Notes under the pieces: generated by a model
Told to the model about the DNA's origin: nothing
Database searches by the model: none
The model's input: only the letters and a program-made list of their open reading frames with translations
Shown: positions 18,611 through 28,004 of the stretch, piece after piece
Position numbering within the stretch: position 1 is the first letter of the stretch
How the letters are laid out: the number at the start of each line of letters is the position of its first letter
Assembly: GCA_029265795.1 (NCBI GenBank)
Contig: JAJUGV010000006.1
Location: 1 to 64,000, forward strand
DNA length: 64,000 nucleotides
Source: Alcaligenaceae bacterium
GTDB lineage: Bacteria > Pseudomonadota > Gammaproteobacteria > Burkholderiales > Burkholderiaceae_B
Direction of reading: 5' to 3'
Program-made: the position numbers and the translations under genes

Positions 18611-19408
18611 GTGTCTGACGCACTTCTTCCCATCGTATTGATTTTCGGGCCTCTTGACCCCAGCGGGGCGTCTGCACTGCCTGCCGACGCTATTACTTGC
18701 GCTGAACAGGGCTGCCATCCCCTTTCGGTTCTGACTGCCGTGCTGGTACAGGATACCGCCGTCACCGAAACTGTAGAGCCAATAACCCCTGAGTTAATGG
18801 ATGATCAGGCCAGATGTCTGCTGGAAGATATGCCAGTACACGCCATGAAAGCTGGTCCGCTTTATACAACGGAATCGGTGAGTGTGCTTGCCCAGCTCGT
18901 CGCCGACTACAGCAATGTCCCCTTGGTGGTCCACCTGCAACGCCTGCCGCATGTGTCCGTCGAAGACGAATTCGATACGGAAGAAACGCAGGCTGCGCTA
19001 CTCGAACTGGTGTTACCGCAGACTGACTTGGTGGTTGTCGATCACACGCTTCTGCAGCAATGGCAGTCACACGGTCTGCTGCCTGGGCAGTCGCTGGAGA
19101 CCGCCATCGAAGCCCTGCTCGAATATGGTGCCAGTGCACTTTTGATTTCCGGCGTACCACGCGTGGGCAATGAGCGTGATTACTTGCTGTGTGACGAACA
19201 CGGGCAGAAAGCCCGGTGGGGCGGCCAGACGACCGATCCCATCCTCGACAGCGATGGCTTGCTCGCCACAGTGGCGGCCACCCAACTCGCACGCGGTGTC
19301 GAGATACCGGCTGCGGCCGAGCGTGCGGTGGCCATAGTCAATGCCATGTCAGGCCGTCAATTTCAGCCCGGCATGGGCGGGCGCATCTTCAACAGGAGCC
19401 GTTCATGA
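18611..19408 (+). CDS. Degenerate ThiD-like protein (HMP kinase fold)
   Basis: The 265-residue protein (GTG start) aligns by eye with ThiD: IFGPLDPSGASALPADAITC corresponds to the GSDxSGGAGIQAD segment, LTAVLVQDT to LTAQNT and MKAGPL to MKAGM. The later active-site elements are replaced: residues 108-115 read HLQRLPHV where ThiD has a DPVM-type motif, and residues 213-223 read DSDGLLATVAA where ThiD has GTGCT-SAA with the catalytic Cys. It overlaps thiE as ATGA. It may be a pseudoenzyme or a partner for ThiE; an active thiD may lie elsewhere. Confidence 0.75.
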   Translation: MSDALLPIVLIFGPLDPSGASALPADAITCAEQGCHPLSVLTAVLVQDTAVTETVEPITPELMDDQARCLLEDMPVHAMKAGPLYTTESVSVLAQLVADYSNVPLVVHLQRLPHVSVEDEFDTEETQAALLELVLPQTDLVVVDHTLLQQWQSHGLLPGQSLETAIEALLEYGASALLISGVPRVGNERDYLLCDEHGQKARWGGQTTDPILDSDGLLATVAATQLARGVEIPAAAERAVAIVNAMSGRQFQPGMGGRIFNRSRS

Positions 19409-20052
19409 CTGATCAACTGCGTTTTCCTCGTGGTCTGTACGGCGTCTCCCCAGAATGGGATGACACCGCACAAATGCTGGCTGCATTGAGCGCGGCTGCC
19501 GCAGGTGGAATGCGTGCCTTTCAGTGGCGTCGCAAAAACGTGGCGCCCGACGCAGCCATCGAACAGGCGCGCCAGGTTGTGCAACGCTGCCGTGAACTTG
19601 GGGTCCTCAGCATCATTAACGATGACTGGCGGCTTGCGGCACTGGTGGATGCCGACGGCGTGCATTTGGGGCGTGATGACGGCAGCCTCGCCGACGCCCG
19701 GGTCGCGCTGGGGCCGGGGCGCATCATCGGCTGCTCCTGCTATAACGACCCCAGCCTGGCCGAACGTGCACTGCTAGCCGACGTCGACTATGTCGCCTTC
19801 GGTGCCATGTATCCGTCCACCGTCAAACCAGAAGCCGTACGTGCCCTGCCGGAACATCTGCAACAGGCACGCCGGATCGTCCAGGCCACGGAATATCCCC
19901 GGCCTGCCGTGGTCGCCATCGGCGGCATCACGCCCGATAATGCCGATGCGGTGGTTCAAGCCGGTGCAGACAGCGTCGCCATCATCAGCGGCATCTTCCT
20001 CGCGCCCGACATCGAAGCGGCGGCCCGCCGCTGCTCGGCTTTATTCGACTGA
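19405..20052 (+). CDS. thiE: Thiamine phosphate synthase
   Basis: The 215-residue protein is a TIM barrel with FQWRRKNV (the QLREK position), IINDDWRLAALVDADGVHLGRDD, YVAFGAMYPSTVK and the phosphate-binding VAIGGITPDNA and VAIISGIF. It joins HMP-PP and thiazole phosphate to thiamine phosphate. The ATG at 19405 overlaps the stop of the ThiD-like gene and follows an AGGAG site at 19394-19398. hemL follows after 69 bp. Confidence 0.93.
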   Translation: MTDQLRFPRGLYGVSPEWDDTAQMLAALSAAAAGGMRAFQWRRKNVAPDAAIEQARQVVQRCRELGVLSIINDDWRLAALVDADGVHLGRDDGSLADARVALGPGRIIGCSCYNDPSLAERALLADVDYVAFGAMYPSTVKPEAVRALPEHLQQARRIVQATEYPRPAVVAIGGITPDNADAVVQAGADSVAIISGIFLAPDIEAAARRCSALFD

Positions 20053-20121
20053 TCAACCCTACCGTCAGCCGGCCGTCACGGAAATGCCCGCCGGCTTCGT
20101 TCAATTCCTATCGAGCAAGTC

Positions 20122-21408
20122 ATGTCCCGAAATTCTGAACTCTTCGATCGAGCCTGCAAAACCATCCCAGGCGGCGTCAATTCGCCGGTCCGAGCCTTCC
20201 GCTCCGTCGGTGGTACGCCCCGATTCATCCAGCGCGCACAGGGCGCTTATGTGTGGGACGCCGACGGCACGCGCTACATCGATTACGTCGGCTCGTGGGG
20301 CCCTGCCATCCTGGGCCACGCTCACCCCGAAGTTATCCGCGCCGTGCAGCAGGCTGCGGAGAACGGCCTGTCATTCGGCGCTCCCACCGAAGCGGAAATT
20401 GAGATTGCCGAGGCCATTGTCGCCCGCATGCCATCCATGGAGCAGGTGCGCCTGGTAAGCTCCGGCACAGAAGCCACCATGTCGGCAATCCGCTTAGCCC
20501 GTGGCTATACAGGCCGCTCGCGTATTATCAAGTTTGAGGGCTGCTACCACGGCCATGCCGACAGTCTGCTGGTGAAAGCCGGTTCCGGCATGCTGACTTT
20601 CGGTAACCCCACCTCATCGGGTGTGCCGGCTGAATTCATTCAACATACGCTGGTACTGGATTTCAACGATCTTGACACCGTCGCGGCAGCGTTCTCCAAA
20701 TACCCGGATGAAATCGCGTGTGTGATCGTAGAACCCATTGCGGGCAATATGAATCTCGTGAAACCCCGTGAGGGATTTCTCGAGGGCCTGCGCGAGCTAT
20801 GTAACCGCCACGGCGCTGTGCTGATTTTCGACGAAGTCATGACCGGGTTCCGCGCAGGCCCTCGCGGCGTTCAGGGACTGACCGGCGTCCAGCCTGATCT
20901 CACCACGCTTGCGAAAGTCATTGGCGGAGGCATGCCTGTGGGTGCTTTCGGCGGGCGCAAAGAGATCATGGCGCACATTGCCCCGCTGGGCGGCGTCTAT
21001 CAGGCCGGCACGCTGTCAGGCAATCCAGTGGCAGTCGCCGCCGGGCTGACCACACTGCGCCTACTGGATGAGCCGGGCTTCTACGACGCATTGGAAGAGC
21101 GCTCGGCGCAGCTGGCCAGGGGTCTGGAAGAACGTGCCCGTGCGGCGGGGATTTCTTTTTGCGCGGATTACGTGGGCGGTATGTTCGGCCTGTACTTCCG
21201 CGACAGCATTCCCACATCCTTTGCCGAAGTCTCGGAATCCGACGTAGAGATGTTCAAGCGTTTCTTCCACGGCATGCTTGAGCGCGGCGTTCACTTTGCA
21301 CCATCCGCGTTCGAAGCCGGTTTTGTCTCCGGTGCCCACGATATCGGGGTGATCGACGAAACACTGGAAATCGCTGAAATCGTGTTCGCGTCCTTAAAAT
21401 CTGCCTGA
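20122..21408 (+). CDS. hemL: Glutamate-1-semialdehyde 2,1-aminomutase
   Basis: The 428-residue class III aminotransferase shows [45 protein letters not shown] and the PLP lysine in [10 protein letters not shown] (Lys265). It makes 5-aminolevulinate in the C5 haem pathway. Placement next to thiE is common in Betaproteobacteria. Confidence 0.97.
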   Translation: MSRNSELFDRACKTIPGGVNSPVRAFRSVGGTPRFIQRAQGAYVWDADGTRYIDYVGSWGPAILGHAHPEVIRAVQQAAENGLSFGAPTEAEIEIAEAIVARMPSMEQVRLVSSGTEATMSAIRLARGYTGRSRIIKFEGCYHGHADSLLVKAGSGMLTFGNPTSSGVPAEFIQHTLVLDFNDLDTVAAAFSKYPDEIACVIVEPIAGNMNLVKPREGFLEGLRELCNRHGAVLIFDEVMTGFRAGPRGVQGLTGVQPDLTTLAKVIGGGMPVGAFGGRKEIMAHIAPLGGVYQAGTLSGNPVAVAAGLTTLRLLDEPGFYDALEERSAQLARGLEERARAAGISFCADYVGGMFGLYFRDSIPTSFAEVSESDVEMFKRFFHGMLERGVHFAPSAFEAGFVSGAHDIGVIDETLEIAEIVFASLKSA

Positions 21409-21493
21409 TTTCATAAAAAAGCGCTCCGGTTCCGTAATAAATCGATATTTTCCTGCCTAACATCAAGGCATAGTGAATTATCGATACCTAAAC

Positions 21494-21547
21494 TGTGCAG
21501 ACCTTGCCGGTTCCCCCGAGCCGGCTCTTGGAGACAGGGTCTGCACA
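21494..21547 (+). promoter_or_regulatory. Structured leader enclosing the MarR-gene ribosome site
   Basis: A perfect 10-bp inverted repeat, TGTGCAGACC at 21494-21503 and GGTCTGCACA at 21538-21547, surrounds a smaller stem (GCCGG 21506-21510 with CCGGC 21521-21525). Its right arm ends on the A of the ATG at 21547, and the GGAGA ribosome site (21530-21534) lies inside. In RNA this could hide the start; in DNA the two arms could be operator halves. Two ATCGATA copies lie upstream at 21441 and 21480. Confidence 0.55.
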
Positions 21548-22071
21548 TGAAAGATTCCAATAGCATCAGCGTGGCCGGCTACACCCACCCAGATCGCGAG
21601 AGTTGGGCGCGTCCCGGCGACGCTATTGGTTTAAGGCTGTGGTTGCGTATGCTCACATGCAGCACATTGGTGGAAAACCGTGTGCGTAGTCTCATGCGTA
21701 CCACTTTCGATACCACTTTGCCGCGGTTCGATCTCATGGCTCAGCTGGCGGATGCGCCACGCGGCATGAAAATGAGCGATCTCTCGCGCCGCATGATGGT
21801 CACCAACGGCAACATCACGGGCATTACAGATCAACTGGAGCGAGACGGCCTGGTAGAACGGGTAAAGGTAGATACCGACCGTCGCAGTTGCCTGATTCGT
21901 CTTACTGCCAAAGGCCGGCAGAGCTTCCGCCGGATGTCGGCCGCCTATCAACGCTGGGTATGCGACATGTTCCAGGACATGCCGCCTGAGCGCCTCGAGC
22001 AACTCTACGAACTGCTAGGCGAGCTCAAACAGACCCGGCTATCAGACCCTCCGAGCGCTGAAACCAGATAG
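21547..22071 (+). CDS. MarR family transcriptional regulator
   Basis: The 174-residue protein has a MarR winged helix: LPRFDLMAQLADAPRGMKMSDLSRRMMVTNGNITGITDQLERDGLVERV (about residues 59-108) followed by the wing VDTDRRSCLIRLTAKG. The recognition helix is around VTNGNITGITDQLE. MarR proteins usually repress an adjacent or divergent gene and lose DNA binding on a small ligand. Here neighbours are hemL and argJ, neither a typical target, so autoregulation through the leader palindrome is likely (inference). Confidence 0.9.
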   Translation: MKDSNSISVAGYTHPDRESWARPGDAIGLRLWLRMLTCSTLVENRVRSLMRTTFDTTLPRFDLMAQLADAPRGMKMSDLSRRMMVTNGNITGITDQLERDGLVERVKVDTDRRSCLIRLTAKGRQSFRRMSAAYQRWVCDMFQDMPPERLEQLYELLGELKQTRLSDPPSAETR

Positions 22072-22131
22072 AATTGACGGTTCATTTCCCCAAAGCTTGA
22101 ATACAGGCTTTAAACCGCCTGCAGGAAGAAA

Positions 22132-23358
22132 ATGGCCGTCAACCTACATATCCCTCAGCAATCAGAGATCCATCCCGTCCCCGGTGTCGAAGTGGGCACG
22201 GCAGAGGCCGGTATCCGCAAGGCCGGCCGTAAGGATCTCACCGTCTTTCGCCTGGCCGAAGGCACGAGCGTCGCAGGGGTGTTCACCACCAACCGCTTTC
22301 GTGCGGCGCCGGTTCAGGTCAGCGAACGACATCTCGCTGCGGCTCAGGGGATACGGGCCCTAGTCATCAACACAGGGAATGCCAACGCCGGCACCGGCGC
22401 CTCCGGCTTGCAGGCTGCCGAGCAAACGTGTCGGGTCTTGGCCGCGCAGCTGGGCATCGCAGCCGAGCAAGTATTGCCGTTCTCAACCGGTGTGATTCTG
22501 GAGCCGCTGCCGGTAGATCGCCTAACGGCCGCACTGCCCGCAGCCGTTCAAAATCTCGCGCCAAATAATTGGTTCGATGCCGCTTGCGGCATCATGACCA
22601 CCGACACGCAACCCAAAATTTCATCGCAGCGCCTGGTCTTGGACGATGCCACGGTCACCATCACAGGTATCAGTAAAGGCGCAGGCATGATACGCCCCAA
22701 TATGGCCACGATGCTGGGCTTTCTGGCGACAGATGCGGGCATTGCGCCAGACCTCTTGCATGACATGACCCGCCAGATCGCAGAACGTTCCTTCAACCGC
22801 ATCACGGTCGATGGCGACACGTCAACGAACGATTCCTTCATTATTATGGCCACCGGCCAATCGGGTGTTCAGGTACAAAGTACCAACGACCCGCTTTATA
22901 AGCGGCTTTTCGAAGCCCTGGCCGCAGTCGCGCTTGAGCTCGCCCAAAAGATTGTTCGTGACGCAGAAGGCGCCACCAAATTCATCACCGTCAGGGTCGA
23001 GGAAGCCGCCAGCAGCCAAGAGGCATTGCAAGTCGCCTACGCCGTCGCACAGTCGCCGCTCGTCAAAACCGCATTCTACGCATCCGACCCAAACCTGGGC
23101 CGCATTTTGTGCGCGATAGGCTATGCCGGAATCAACGACCTCGACGTCTCTGCCACGCGACTCTGGCTGGGAGACACACTGGTTGCCAGCGAAGGCGGCC
23201 GTCATCCCCACTATGTCGAAGAAGACGGCCAACGCGTCATGCAAGATGCCGAAATTCTAGTGCGCATCGCGCTCGGCCGTGGCAACCATCAGGAAACCGT
23301 CTACACCTGCGACTTTTCGCACGAATATGTCAGCATCAACGCCGACTATCGCTCCTAA
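22132..23358 (+). CDS. argJ: Bifunctional ornithine acetyltransferase / N-acetylglutamate synthase
   Basis: The 408-residue precursor shows [21 protein letters not shown], where Thr193 becomes the N-terminal nucleophile after self-cleavage into alpha and beta chains. Other family segments are [12 protein letters not shown] and [14 protein letters not shown]. ArgJ recycles acetyl from N-acetylornithine to glutamate in arginine synthesis. The stop codon overlaps the convergent amidase stop by 4 bp. Confidence 0.97.
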   Translation: MAVNLHIPQQSEIHPVPGVEVGTAEAGIRKAGRKDLTVFRLAEGTSVAGVFTTNRFRAAPVQVSERHLAAAQGIRALVINTGNANAGTGASGLQAAEQTCRVLAAQLGIAAEQVLPFSTGVILEPLPVDRLTAALPAAVQNLAPNNWFDAACGIMTTDTQPKISSQRLVLDDATVTITGISKGAGMIRPNMATMLGFLATDAGIAPDLLHDMTRQIAERSFNRITVDGDTSTNDSFIIMATGQSGVQVQSTNDPLYKRLFEALAAVALELAQKIVRDAEGATKFITVRVEEAASSQEALQVAYAVAQSPLVKTAFYASDPNLGRILCAIGYAGINDLDVSATRLWLGDTLVASEGGRHPHYVEEDGQRVMQDAEILVRIALGRGNHQETVYTCDFSHEYVSINADYRS

Positions 23359-24593
23359 AGCTCACGGTCAAGCCGCATCACTGTCTCGGCAAGCACCTTC
23401 GCGCCGTCATGCAGTTGTTCCGGCTCCACCCACTCTTCTGGGCAGTGGCTGCGCCCGCCTTTGCACGGAATAAACACCATTCCCATGGGGCCGATTCGCG
23501 CCATGTAGGCGGCATCGTGGCCGGCTCCGCTGGGAAGAACCAGACTGGCATACCCTTTATTCGCCGCCGCCGCTTCGATTGCCTTCATGACCCGTGCATC
23601 GCAGGGAGTAGGGGCGGAACGACTCAACTCCCGCATTTGGGAAGTCGTGCGTAACCGGCGCAGATCATCGGCCGTTTCAGCCATAATGGCTTCCGGGAAG
23701 GTATCGAGCACCTCAACGTTGTCACTGCGCACTTCCAGCACCATCTCCACTAGACCAGGAACGGCATTGGGAACGTTGGGCGCCATATCGATACGGCCTA
23801 CCGTGGCAACGACATAGTCGGCTCCTGCCGACAACTGTGACGCTCGCCGATGCGCGGCATCGATCATTCGGGATGCGGCTACTAACGCGTCCTGACGCAG
23901 CTCCATAGGCGTCGTCCCGGCATGGTCCGGCCGCCCCTGAACCGTCAATGCGACACGACGAATGCCGACGATATGGCTCACCACACCAATCGGCACACTT
24001 CGAGATTCCAGAACCGGACCTTGTTCGATATGCAGTTCCACAAAGGCTGCAATGCTACCCGGTGTGCGAAGCGGCGCGTGCAGCTGATCGGGCCGGGCGC
24101 CTACCCTGCGCATACCCTGGGCCAACGTCTCGCCTTCAGGATTGGGCGACCTCAGCATCGATGGTTCCAGCAGGCCAACCATACCGCGGCTGCCGACACA
24201 GGAAATCCCATAATCGCTGGGCTCTTCTGAAAGAAAGTCGACGACCTCAAAGGGATGGCTTAGCAGGATGCCGGCCTCATCCATCGCCTGCGCCAGCTCG
24301 ATGCCCGCCAGCACGCCGATAATGCCGTCAAACCGCCCGCCGTCCACAACGGTGTCGCAATGCGAACCCGTCACGAGCGGTGGCCGGTCGTCACGACCCG
24401 GGCGGCGACCGATCATGTTGCCGGCCGCATCCAGGCTCACCTGCAGGCCGGCTTCACGCATACACTCCGCCAGCCACTCTCGCGACTGCTGGTGTAACGC
24501 CGTGAAGGCTCGCCGGGTCCATGGGCGCTGCGGGTCGGTGAAGCGCGATAGCGCCTCCACCCGCTGCCACAGACGCTCACCGTTGATTTGCAT
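23355..24593 (-). CDS. M20-family hydantoinase/carbamoylase-type amidase
   Basis: With the ATG at 24593 the protein is 412 residues. Metal-binding motifs are [15 protein letters not shown] (His78, Asp89) and [10 protein letters not shown], followed by a dimerisation domain and the C-terminal [27 protein letters not shown]. This is the Zn-dependent family of N-carbamoyl-L-amino acid hydrolases, beta-ureidopropionases and allantoate amidohydrolases. The start overlaps the previous stop as TAATG, so it is co-translated with the HutG-like enzyme. Substrate is undetermined. Confidence 0.85.
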   Translation of the reverse strand: MQINGERLWQRVEALSRFTDPQRPWTRRAFTALHQQSREWLAECMREAGLQVSLDAAGNMIGRRPGRDDRPPLVTGSHCDTVVDGGRFDGIIGVLAGIELAQAMDEAGILLSHPFEVVDFLSEEPSDYGISCVGSRGMVGLLEPSMLRSPNPEGETLAQGMRRVGARPDQLHAPLRTPGSIAAFVELHIEQGPVLESRSVPIGVVSHIVGIRRVALTVQGRPDHAGTTPMELRQDALVAASRMIDAAHRRASQLSAGADYVVATVGRIDMAPNVPNAVPGLVEMVLEVRSDNVEVLDTFPEAIMAETADDLRRLRTTSQMRELSRSAPTPCDARVMKAIEAAAANKGYASLVLPSGAGHDAAYMARIGPMGMVFIPCKGGRSHCPEEWVEPEQLHDGAKVLAETVMRLDREL

Positions 24594-25468
24594 TACTTGC
24601 CCAACTGGGAGCGCATCCATCCCAGCATTGCAACGGTCAGATCGGTGAGATCGCCACGCACTTTGTCAAATCCGGCATGCGGTCGCAAGGTGGTCTCGTC
24701 CATATAGAGTTTGCGATTGATCTCGATCTGCAGGCTGTGGCGGCCATTTGCGGGATCTCCACAACTGCGTACGATTTCAACGCCCTTATAGGGGTCGTTC
24801 ATCGTTACGCTGTATCCGCGGCCGGAAAGGAATTCAGCAACGAACTCCCGAAAAGCCGGCGCAGCAGTTGCGCCGTCCCGATCACCCAATACGAAGTCCG
24901 GATGCACGAGGCCGGGTTTATCCGTAGCAAACTCTGCCGCGACACTGGGCATGGAATGACAATTGATATGCCATACCTGACCGTAGGCTGCGTGCAGGGC
25001 ATCCACACTCGCCAACAGTTGCTCGTGGTAGGGCTTCCAACACGCCTCAATACGATGCCGAACCTCTTCAAGTGTGAGCTTGCGGTCATAAAGCGGCGTG
25101 CCGTCATCCATCATGCGCCAGATCAAGCCTTTGCCGAGCCTGACTTTGGGGGAGTCCGGCAGCGGTTCGGGCCAGGGCTCATCCAGCAGCAGCGGGTCAA
25201 TTTCTTCCAGACCACGATTGGCATCGATGTAGCTGCGGGGAAACCGGGCGGATAGCATCGGCACGCCATGATCTAACGCCCCGGCCCACAGGTCGGCGAC
25301 CCAAGTATCCTCGGCCGTGCGCAACTGACCAAGCGGCACAGCCGAGTTGAAGTCCGGGGGATACTCAGTACCGCTATGGGGAGAATCAAGGACCAGTGGC
25401 ACCGGCCCATTTGCCGCTTGTGCAGGTTGAAGATAACGATACGACAGGGGCAGGGTATGTATCTGCAT
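24593..25468 (-). CDS. N-formylglutamate amidohydrolase-like enzyme
   Basis: The 291-residue protein matches the FGase family: LVLDSPHSGTEYPPDF near the N-terminus, ARFPRSYIDANRGLEEIDP, HINCHSMPS and SLQIEINRKLYMDE. In histidine degradation HutG hydrolyses N-formylglutamate, but no other hut gene is nearby. Its tight coupling with an M20 amidase and a Bug receptor suggests catabolism of some N-acyl (formyl or carbamoyl) amino compound (inference). Confidence 0.83.
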   Translation of the reverse strand: MQIHTLPLSYRYLQPAQAANGPVPLVLDSPHSGTEYPPDFNSAVPLGQLRTAEDTWVADLWAGALDHGVPMLSARFPRSYIDANRGLEEIDPLLLDEPWPEPLPDSPKVRLGKGLIWRMMDDGTPLYDRKLTLEEVRHRIEACWKPYHEQLLASVDALHAAYGQVWHINCHSMPSVAAEFATDKPGLVHPDFVLGDRDGATAAPAFREFVAEFLSGRGYSVTMNDPYKGVEIVRSCGDPANGRHSLQIEINRKLYMDETTLRPHAGFDKVRGDLTDLTVAMLGWMRSQLGK

Positions 25469-25518
25469 GATTTACAAACTTGAAAGTCAGAGGCCGGCAA
25501 ATGCCGGCCTCTGGTGGA

Positions 25519-26505
25519 TCAATCCAACGTGATGTTTGCCGTTTCCGCAATTCGGGCATTGCGATCCAGCGTTTCGTTTATGGTCTTCTGAAACTCTTCG
25601 GGCGTGTCAGCTATGGGCGTCGCACCCAACTGTGCCAGGCGATCCTTTATTTCTTCGCCTGACAGTGCCTTGACAGCCGCCTTGTTCAGCGTTTCCAAAA
25701 CATCTGCAGGAAGACCAGCGGGACCGATCAGCCCGAACCAGGATGGATCATTGACTTCGGGGAGCCCGACTTCTGCGAAAGTGGGGACGTCTGGTACTGC
25801 CGCACTGCGCTCCGGAGATGCAACCGCCAGCGCAACGAGAGACCCCTCGTTGATATGCGGGATGGAGGACGGCAGGTTATCGAACAGTACATCCACCTGG
25901 CCGGCCAGTGTGTCGGTCATCGCAGGCCCCACACCGCGGTACGGTACATGCAACAGATCGGTGCCCGAAGCCATCTTGAACAGCTCACCCATCATGTGCG
26001 AAACAGAGCCGTTGCCCGCCGATGCGTAGGCGAACTTACCGGGATCTGCCTTGGCTTCTTCAATAAAACCGGCCATATCGCGCGCTGCCACTTTCTTCGG
26101 GTTCAACACCATGACGTTAGGCACAGCAGCGATATTCGTGATGGGGGTGAAATCCTTGCGGGCGTCGTATGGCAGCGTCTTGTACACCACCGGATTGATA
26201 CCGTGGGTGCTGACAGTCGCGATGCCCAATGTGTAGCCGTCGGGCTTCGCCTGTACTAAATTGCCGGTGCCGATGGAGCCGCCTGCTCCAGCGCGGTTCT
26301 CTACGACAATCACTTGATCGAGTTCGTCTCCCAGCTTTTCCGCCAGCAGTCGCGCAACAATGTCAGTCGTACCGCCCGGTGCAAAAGGAACAATAAGACG
26401 GATAGGCTTATCCGGGTAGGCAGCCACAGCAGTGCCGGCAAAAGTGGTCGTGAGTGCGGCTGCGCCAGCCACACACATGCCGAGTATGAAGTTACGCCGT
26501 TGCAT
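25519..26505 (-). CDS. Bug-family tripartite tricarboxylate transporter receptor
   Basis: The 328-residue protein (ATG 26505) has a signal peptide (MQRRNFILGMCVAGAAALTT, cleavage near AVAA-YP) and the Bug signature YPDKPIRLIVPFAPGGTTDIVAR, GSIGTGNLVQAKPDGYTLG and VPYRGVGPAMTDTLAGQVD. Bug proteins bind small carboxylates or amides in the periplasm. No TctA/TctB membrane partners are in the window, so it is an orphan receptor or works with a distant permease. A longer upstream reading from 26583 lacks a signal peptide start. It lies 50 bp upstream of the FGase-like gene. Confidence 0.92.
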   Translation of the reverse strand: MQRRNFILGMCVAGAAALTTTFAGTAVAAYPDKPIRLIVPFAPGGTTDIVARLLAEKLGDELDQVIVVENRAGAGGSIGTGNLVQAKPDGYTLGIATVSTHGINPVVYKTLPYDARKDFTPITNIAAVPNVMVLNPKKVAARDMAGFIEEAKADPGKFAYASAGNGSVSHMMGELFKMASGTDLLHVPYRGVGPAMTDTLAGQVDVLFDNLPSSIPHINEGSLVALAVASPERSAAVPDVPTFAEVGLPEVNDPSWFGLIGPAGLPADVLETLNKAAVKALSGEEIKDRLAQLGATPIADTPEEFQKTINETLDRNARIAETANITLD

Positions 26506-26643
26506 AAGGTCTCCTTTGCGATATCTGGTTAACTTTGCCATTCTTGCGGCATCCTTCCGGTTGTGCAATCGAAAGAATTTCACTAAGCTATTCCATTCAG
26601 TAATACATGGTTGCGCCGCTGACTCTCCGGCACAGCAATTTTC

Positions 26644-27537
26644 ATGCGTCGATTCTGCCCCTCAATCGCCGAGCTGCAAGCATTCGAAGTCGCCGCCCGC
26701 CAAGGAAGCTTTACACGTGCTGCACAAGAGCTGTGCATCACTCAAGGGGCTGTTAGTAAACAGATAAAAAGCTTAGAGACATTCCTGGGTGTCAACCTCT
26801 TTCTACGCACTCGAGCCGGCTTGGTGCTCACCCAAGCCGGCCATGCCTATTTGAACGACATCCGCGCCAGCCTCAATCGCATCGAAGCCGCTTCACTTGC
26901 CATCATGTCCCACCGGGGTCGCGGCGGCACGCTGAACATCACTACCATGCCGACCTTCGGTGCCAAATGGCTCATTCCCCGCCTGCCAGAATTACGCAGG
27001 CATTACCCAGAGCTGCAATTGATATTCCTGCCCTATCTCATGGGCTACGACTTCGACTCCCCAGAGGTGGATGCCGCCATCCGCTTCGGCACCGGCTCCT
27101 GGCCGGGCAGTCACGCCGACTACATCACGGGGCGCGAGGTCGTGCCAGCCTGCGCTCCAGGCCTGTTCACCTCCCCTGTACGCGACGCACGTGACTTACT
27201 CGGGAAACCATTGCTGCATCACACCAGCGCTCAGCATCAGTGGCCGGCATGGTTCAGGGCGGCAGGCTATGAAACGCCGCACAGCCAAGACGGCGCCCGC
27301 TACGATCAATACACACTATTGTCACAGGCCGCTATCGCCGGCATGGGGGTCGCCCTTATTCCTCGTTGCGTAATTGAAGAGGAACTGGCAGAAGGCAAAT
27401 TAGTAACGCCCCTGAATATTCCGTTCACCGCTCGGGACGGCTATCATTTGTGTTACCCGGAACACAAGGCGAATCTCCCGGCCTTACAGATATTCAGGCA
27501 ATGGCTTCTTGAAGCTGCCGGCCACCCTGCATCCTGA
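26644..27537 (+). CDS. LysR family regulator (GcvA-like)
   Basis: The 297-residue protein has an N-terminal HTH (ELQAFEVAARQGSFTRAAQELCITQGAVSKQIKSLE, about residues 11-46) and a LysR effector-binding domain (LNITTMPTFGAKWLIPRL onward). It is divergent from the Bug/FGase/amidase genes with 138 bp between starts, the usual arrangement of a LysR regulator and its target. The intergenic region contains a short TTGTGCAA palindrome that could be part of its site. Confidence 0.92.
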   Translation: MRRFCPSIAELQAFEVAARQGSFTRAAQELCITQGAVSKQIKSLETFLGVNLFLRTRAGLVLTQAGHAYLNDIRASLNRIEAASLAIMSHRGRGGTLNITTMPTFGAKWLIPRLPELRRHYPELQLIFLPYLMGYDFDSPEVDAAIRFGTGSWPGSHADYITGREVVPACAPGLFTSPVRDARDLLGKPLLHHTSAQHQWPAWFRAAGYETPHSQDGARYDQYTLLSQAAIAGMGVALIPRCVIEEELAEGKLVTPLNIPFTARDGYHLCYPEHKANLPALQIFRQWLLEAAGHPAS

Positions 27538-27555
27538 GAACGCCGCGGCTCACCA

Positions 27556-27585
27556 TTGACCATGCCAGGCGTTTCGGTATAGAAT
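27556..27585 (+). promoter_or_regulatory. Likely sigma-70 promoter of rplU-rpmA
   Basis: A TTGACC -35 element (27556-27561) and a TATAGAAT -10 region (27578-27585) are spaced 16-18 bp, close to consensus. It is placed about 80 bp before rplU. Confidence 0.65.
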
Positions 27586-27590
27586 CAGGA

Positions 27591-27636
27591 GCTTGGCATT
27601 TTTTGCCAGGCTTTTAAATTTCAGGATTCAGTCCTG
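27591..27636 (+). promoter_or_regulatory. rplU leader hairpins
   Basis: Two small stems lie between the promoter and rplU: CTTGGCA with TGCCAGG (27592-27611), which is followed by CTTTTAAATTT, and CAGGA with TCCTG (27622-27636). Ribosomal protein L21 genes often have a leader used for feedback control; this one is a candidate, without proof. Confidence 0.4.
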
Positions 27637-27665
27637 TATACGCATCCCTAAAAAGGAAATTCCCC

Positions 27666-27977
27666 ATGTACGCGGTCATAAAAACTGGTGGCAAGCAGTA
27701 TCGTGTTGCCGCCGGCCAGAAACTCAAGATCGAACAGATACCGGCAGACATTGGGCAAGAAATTTCGCTCGACCAGGTGTTGTCAGTCGGCGAAGGCGAG
27801 CAGCTTAAGATCGGCGCGCCTTTCGTTGAAGGCGCAGTGGTCAAGGCTACCGTTCTTGCACAAGGCCGTCACCCCAAGATCACTGTCTTCAAGATGCGCC
27901 GTCGCAAGCATTATCGCAAGACCCAAGGCCATCGTCAGAACTACACCGAAGTGCGTATCGAGGCCATCTCGGCTTGA
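27666..27977 (+). CDS. rplU: 50S ribosomal protein L21
   Basis: The 103-residue protein reads [18 protein letters not shown] and ends with the [16 protein letters not shown] cluster that contacts 23S rRNA. An AAGGAA site precedes the start. It heads the rplU-rpmA-obgE cluster found in most bacteria. Confidence 0.99.
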   Translation: MYAVIKTGGKQYRVAAGQKLKIEQIPADIGQEISLDQVLSVGEGEQLKIGAPFVEGAVVKATVLAQGRHPKITVFKMRRRKHYRKTQGHRQNYTEVRIEAISA

Positions 27978-28004
27978 TAGAGCACAGGTAAACAGGAGCT
28001 AAAC

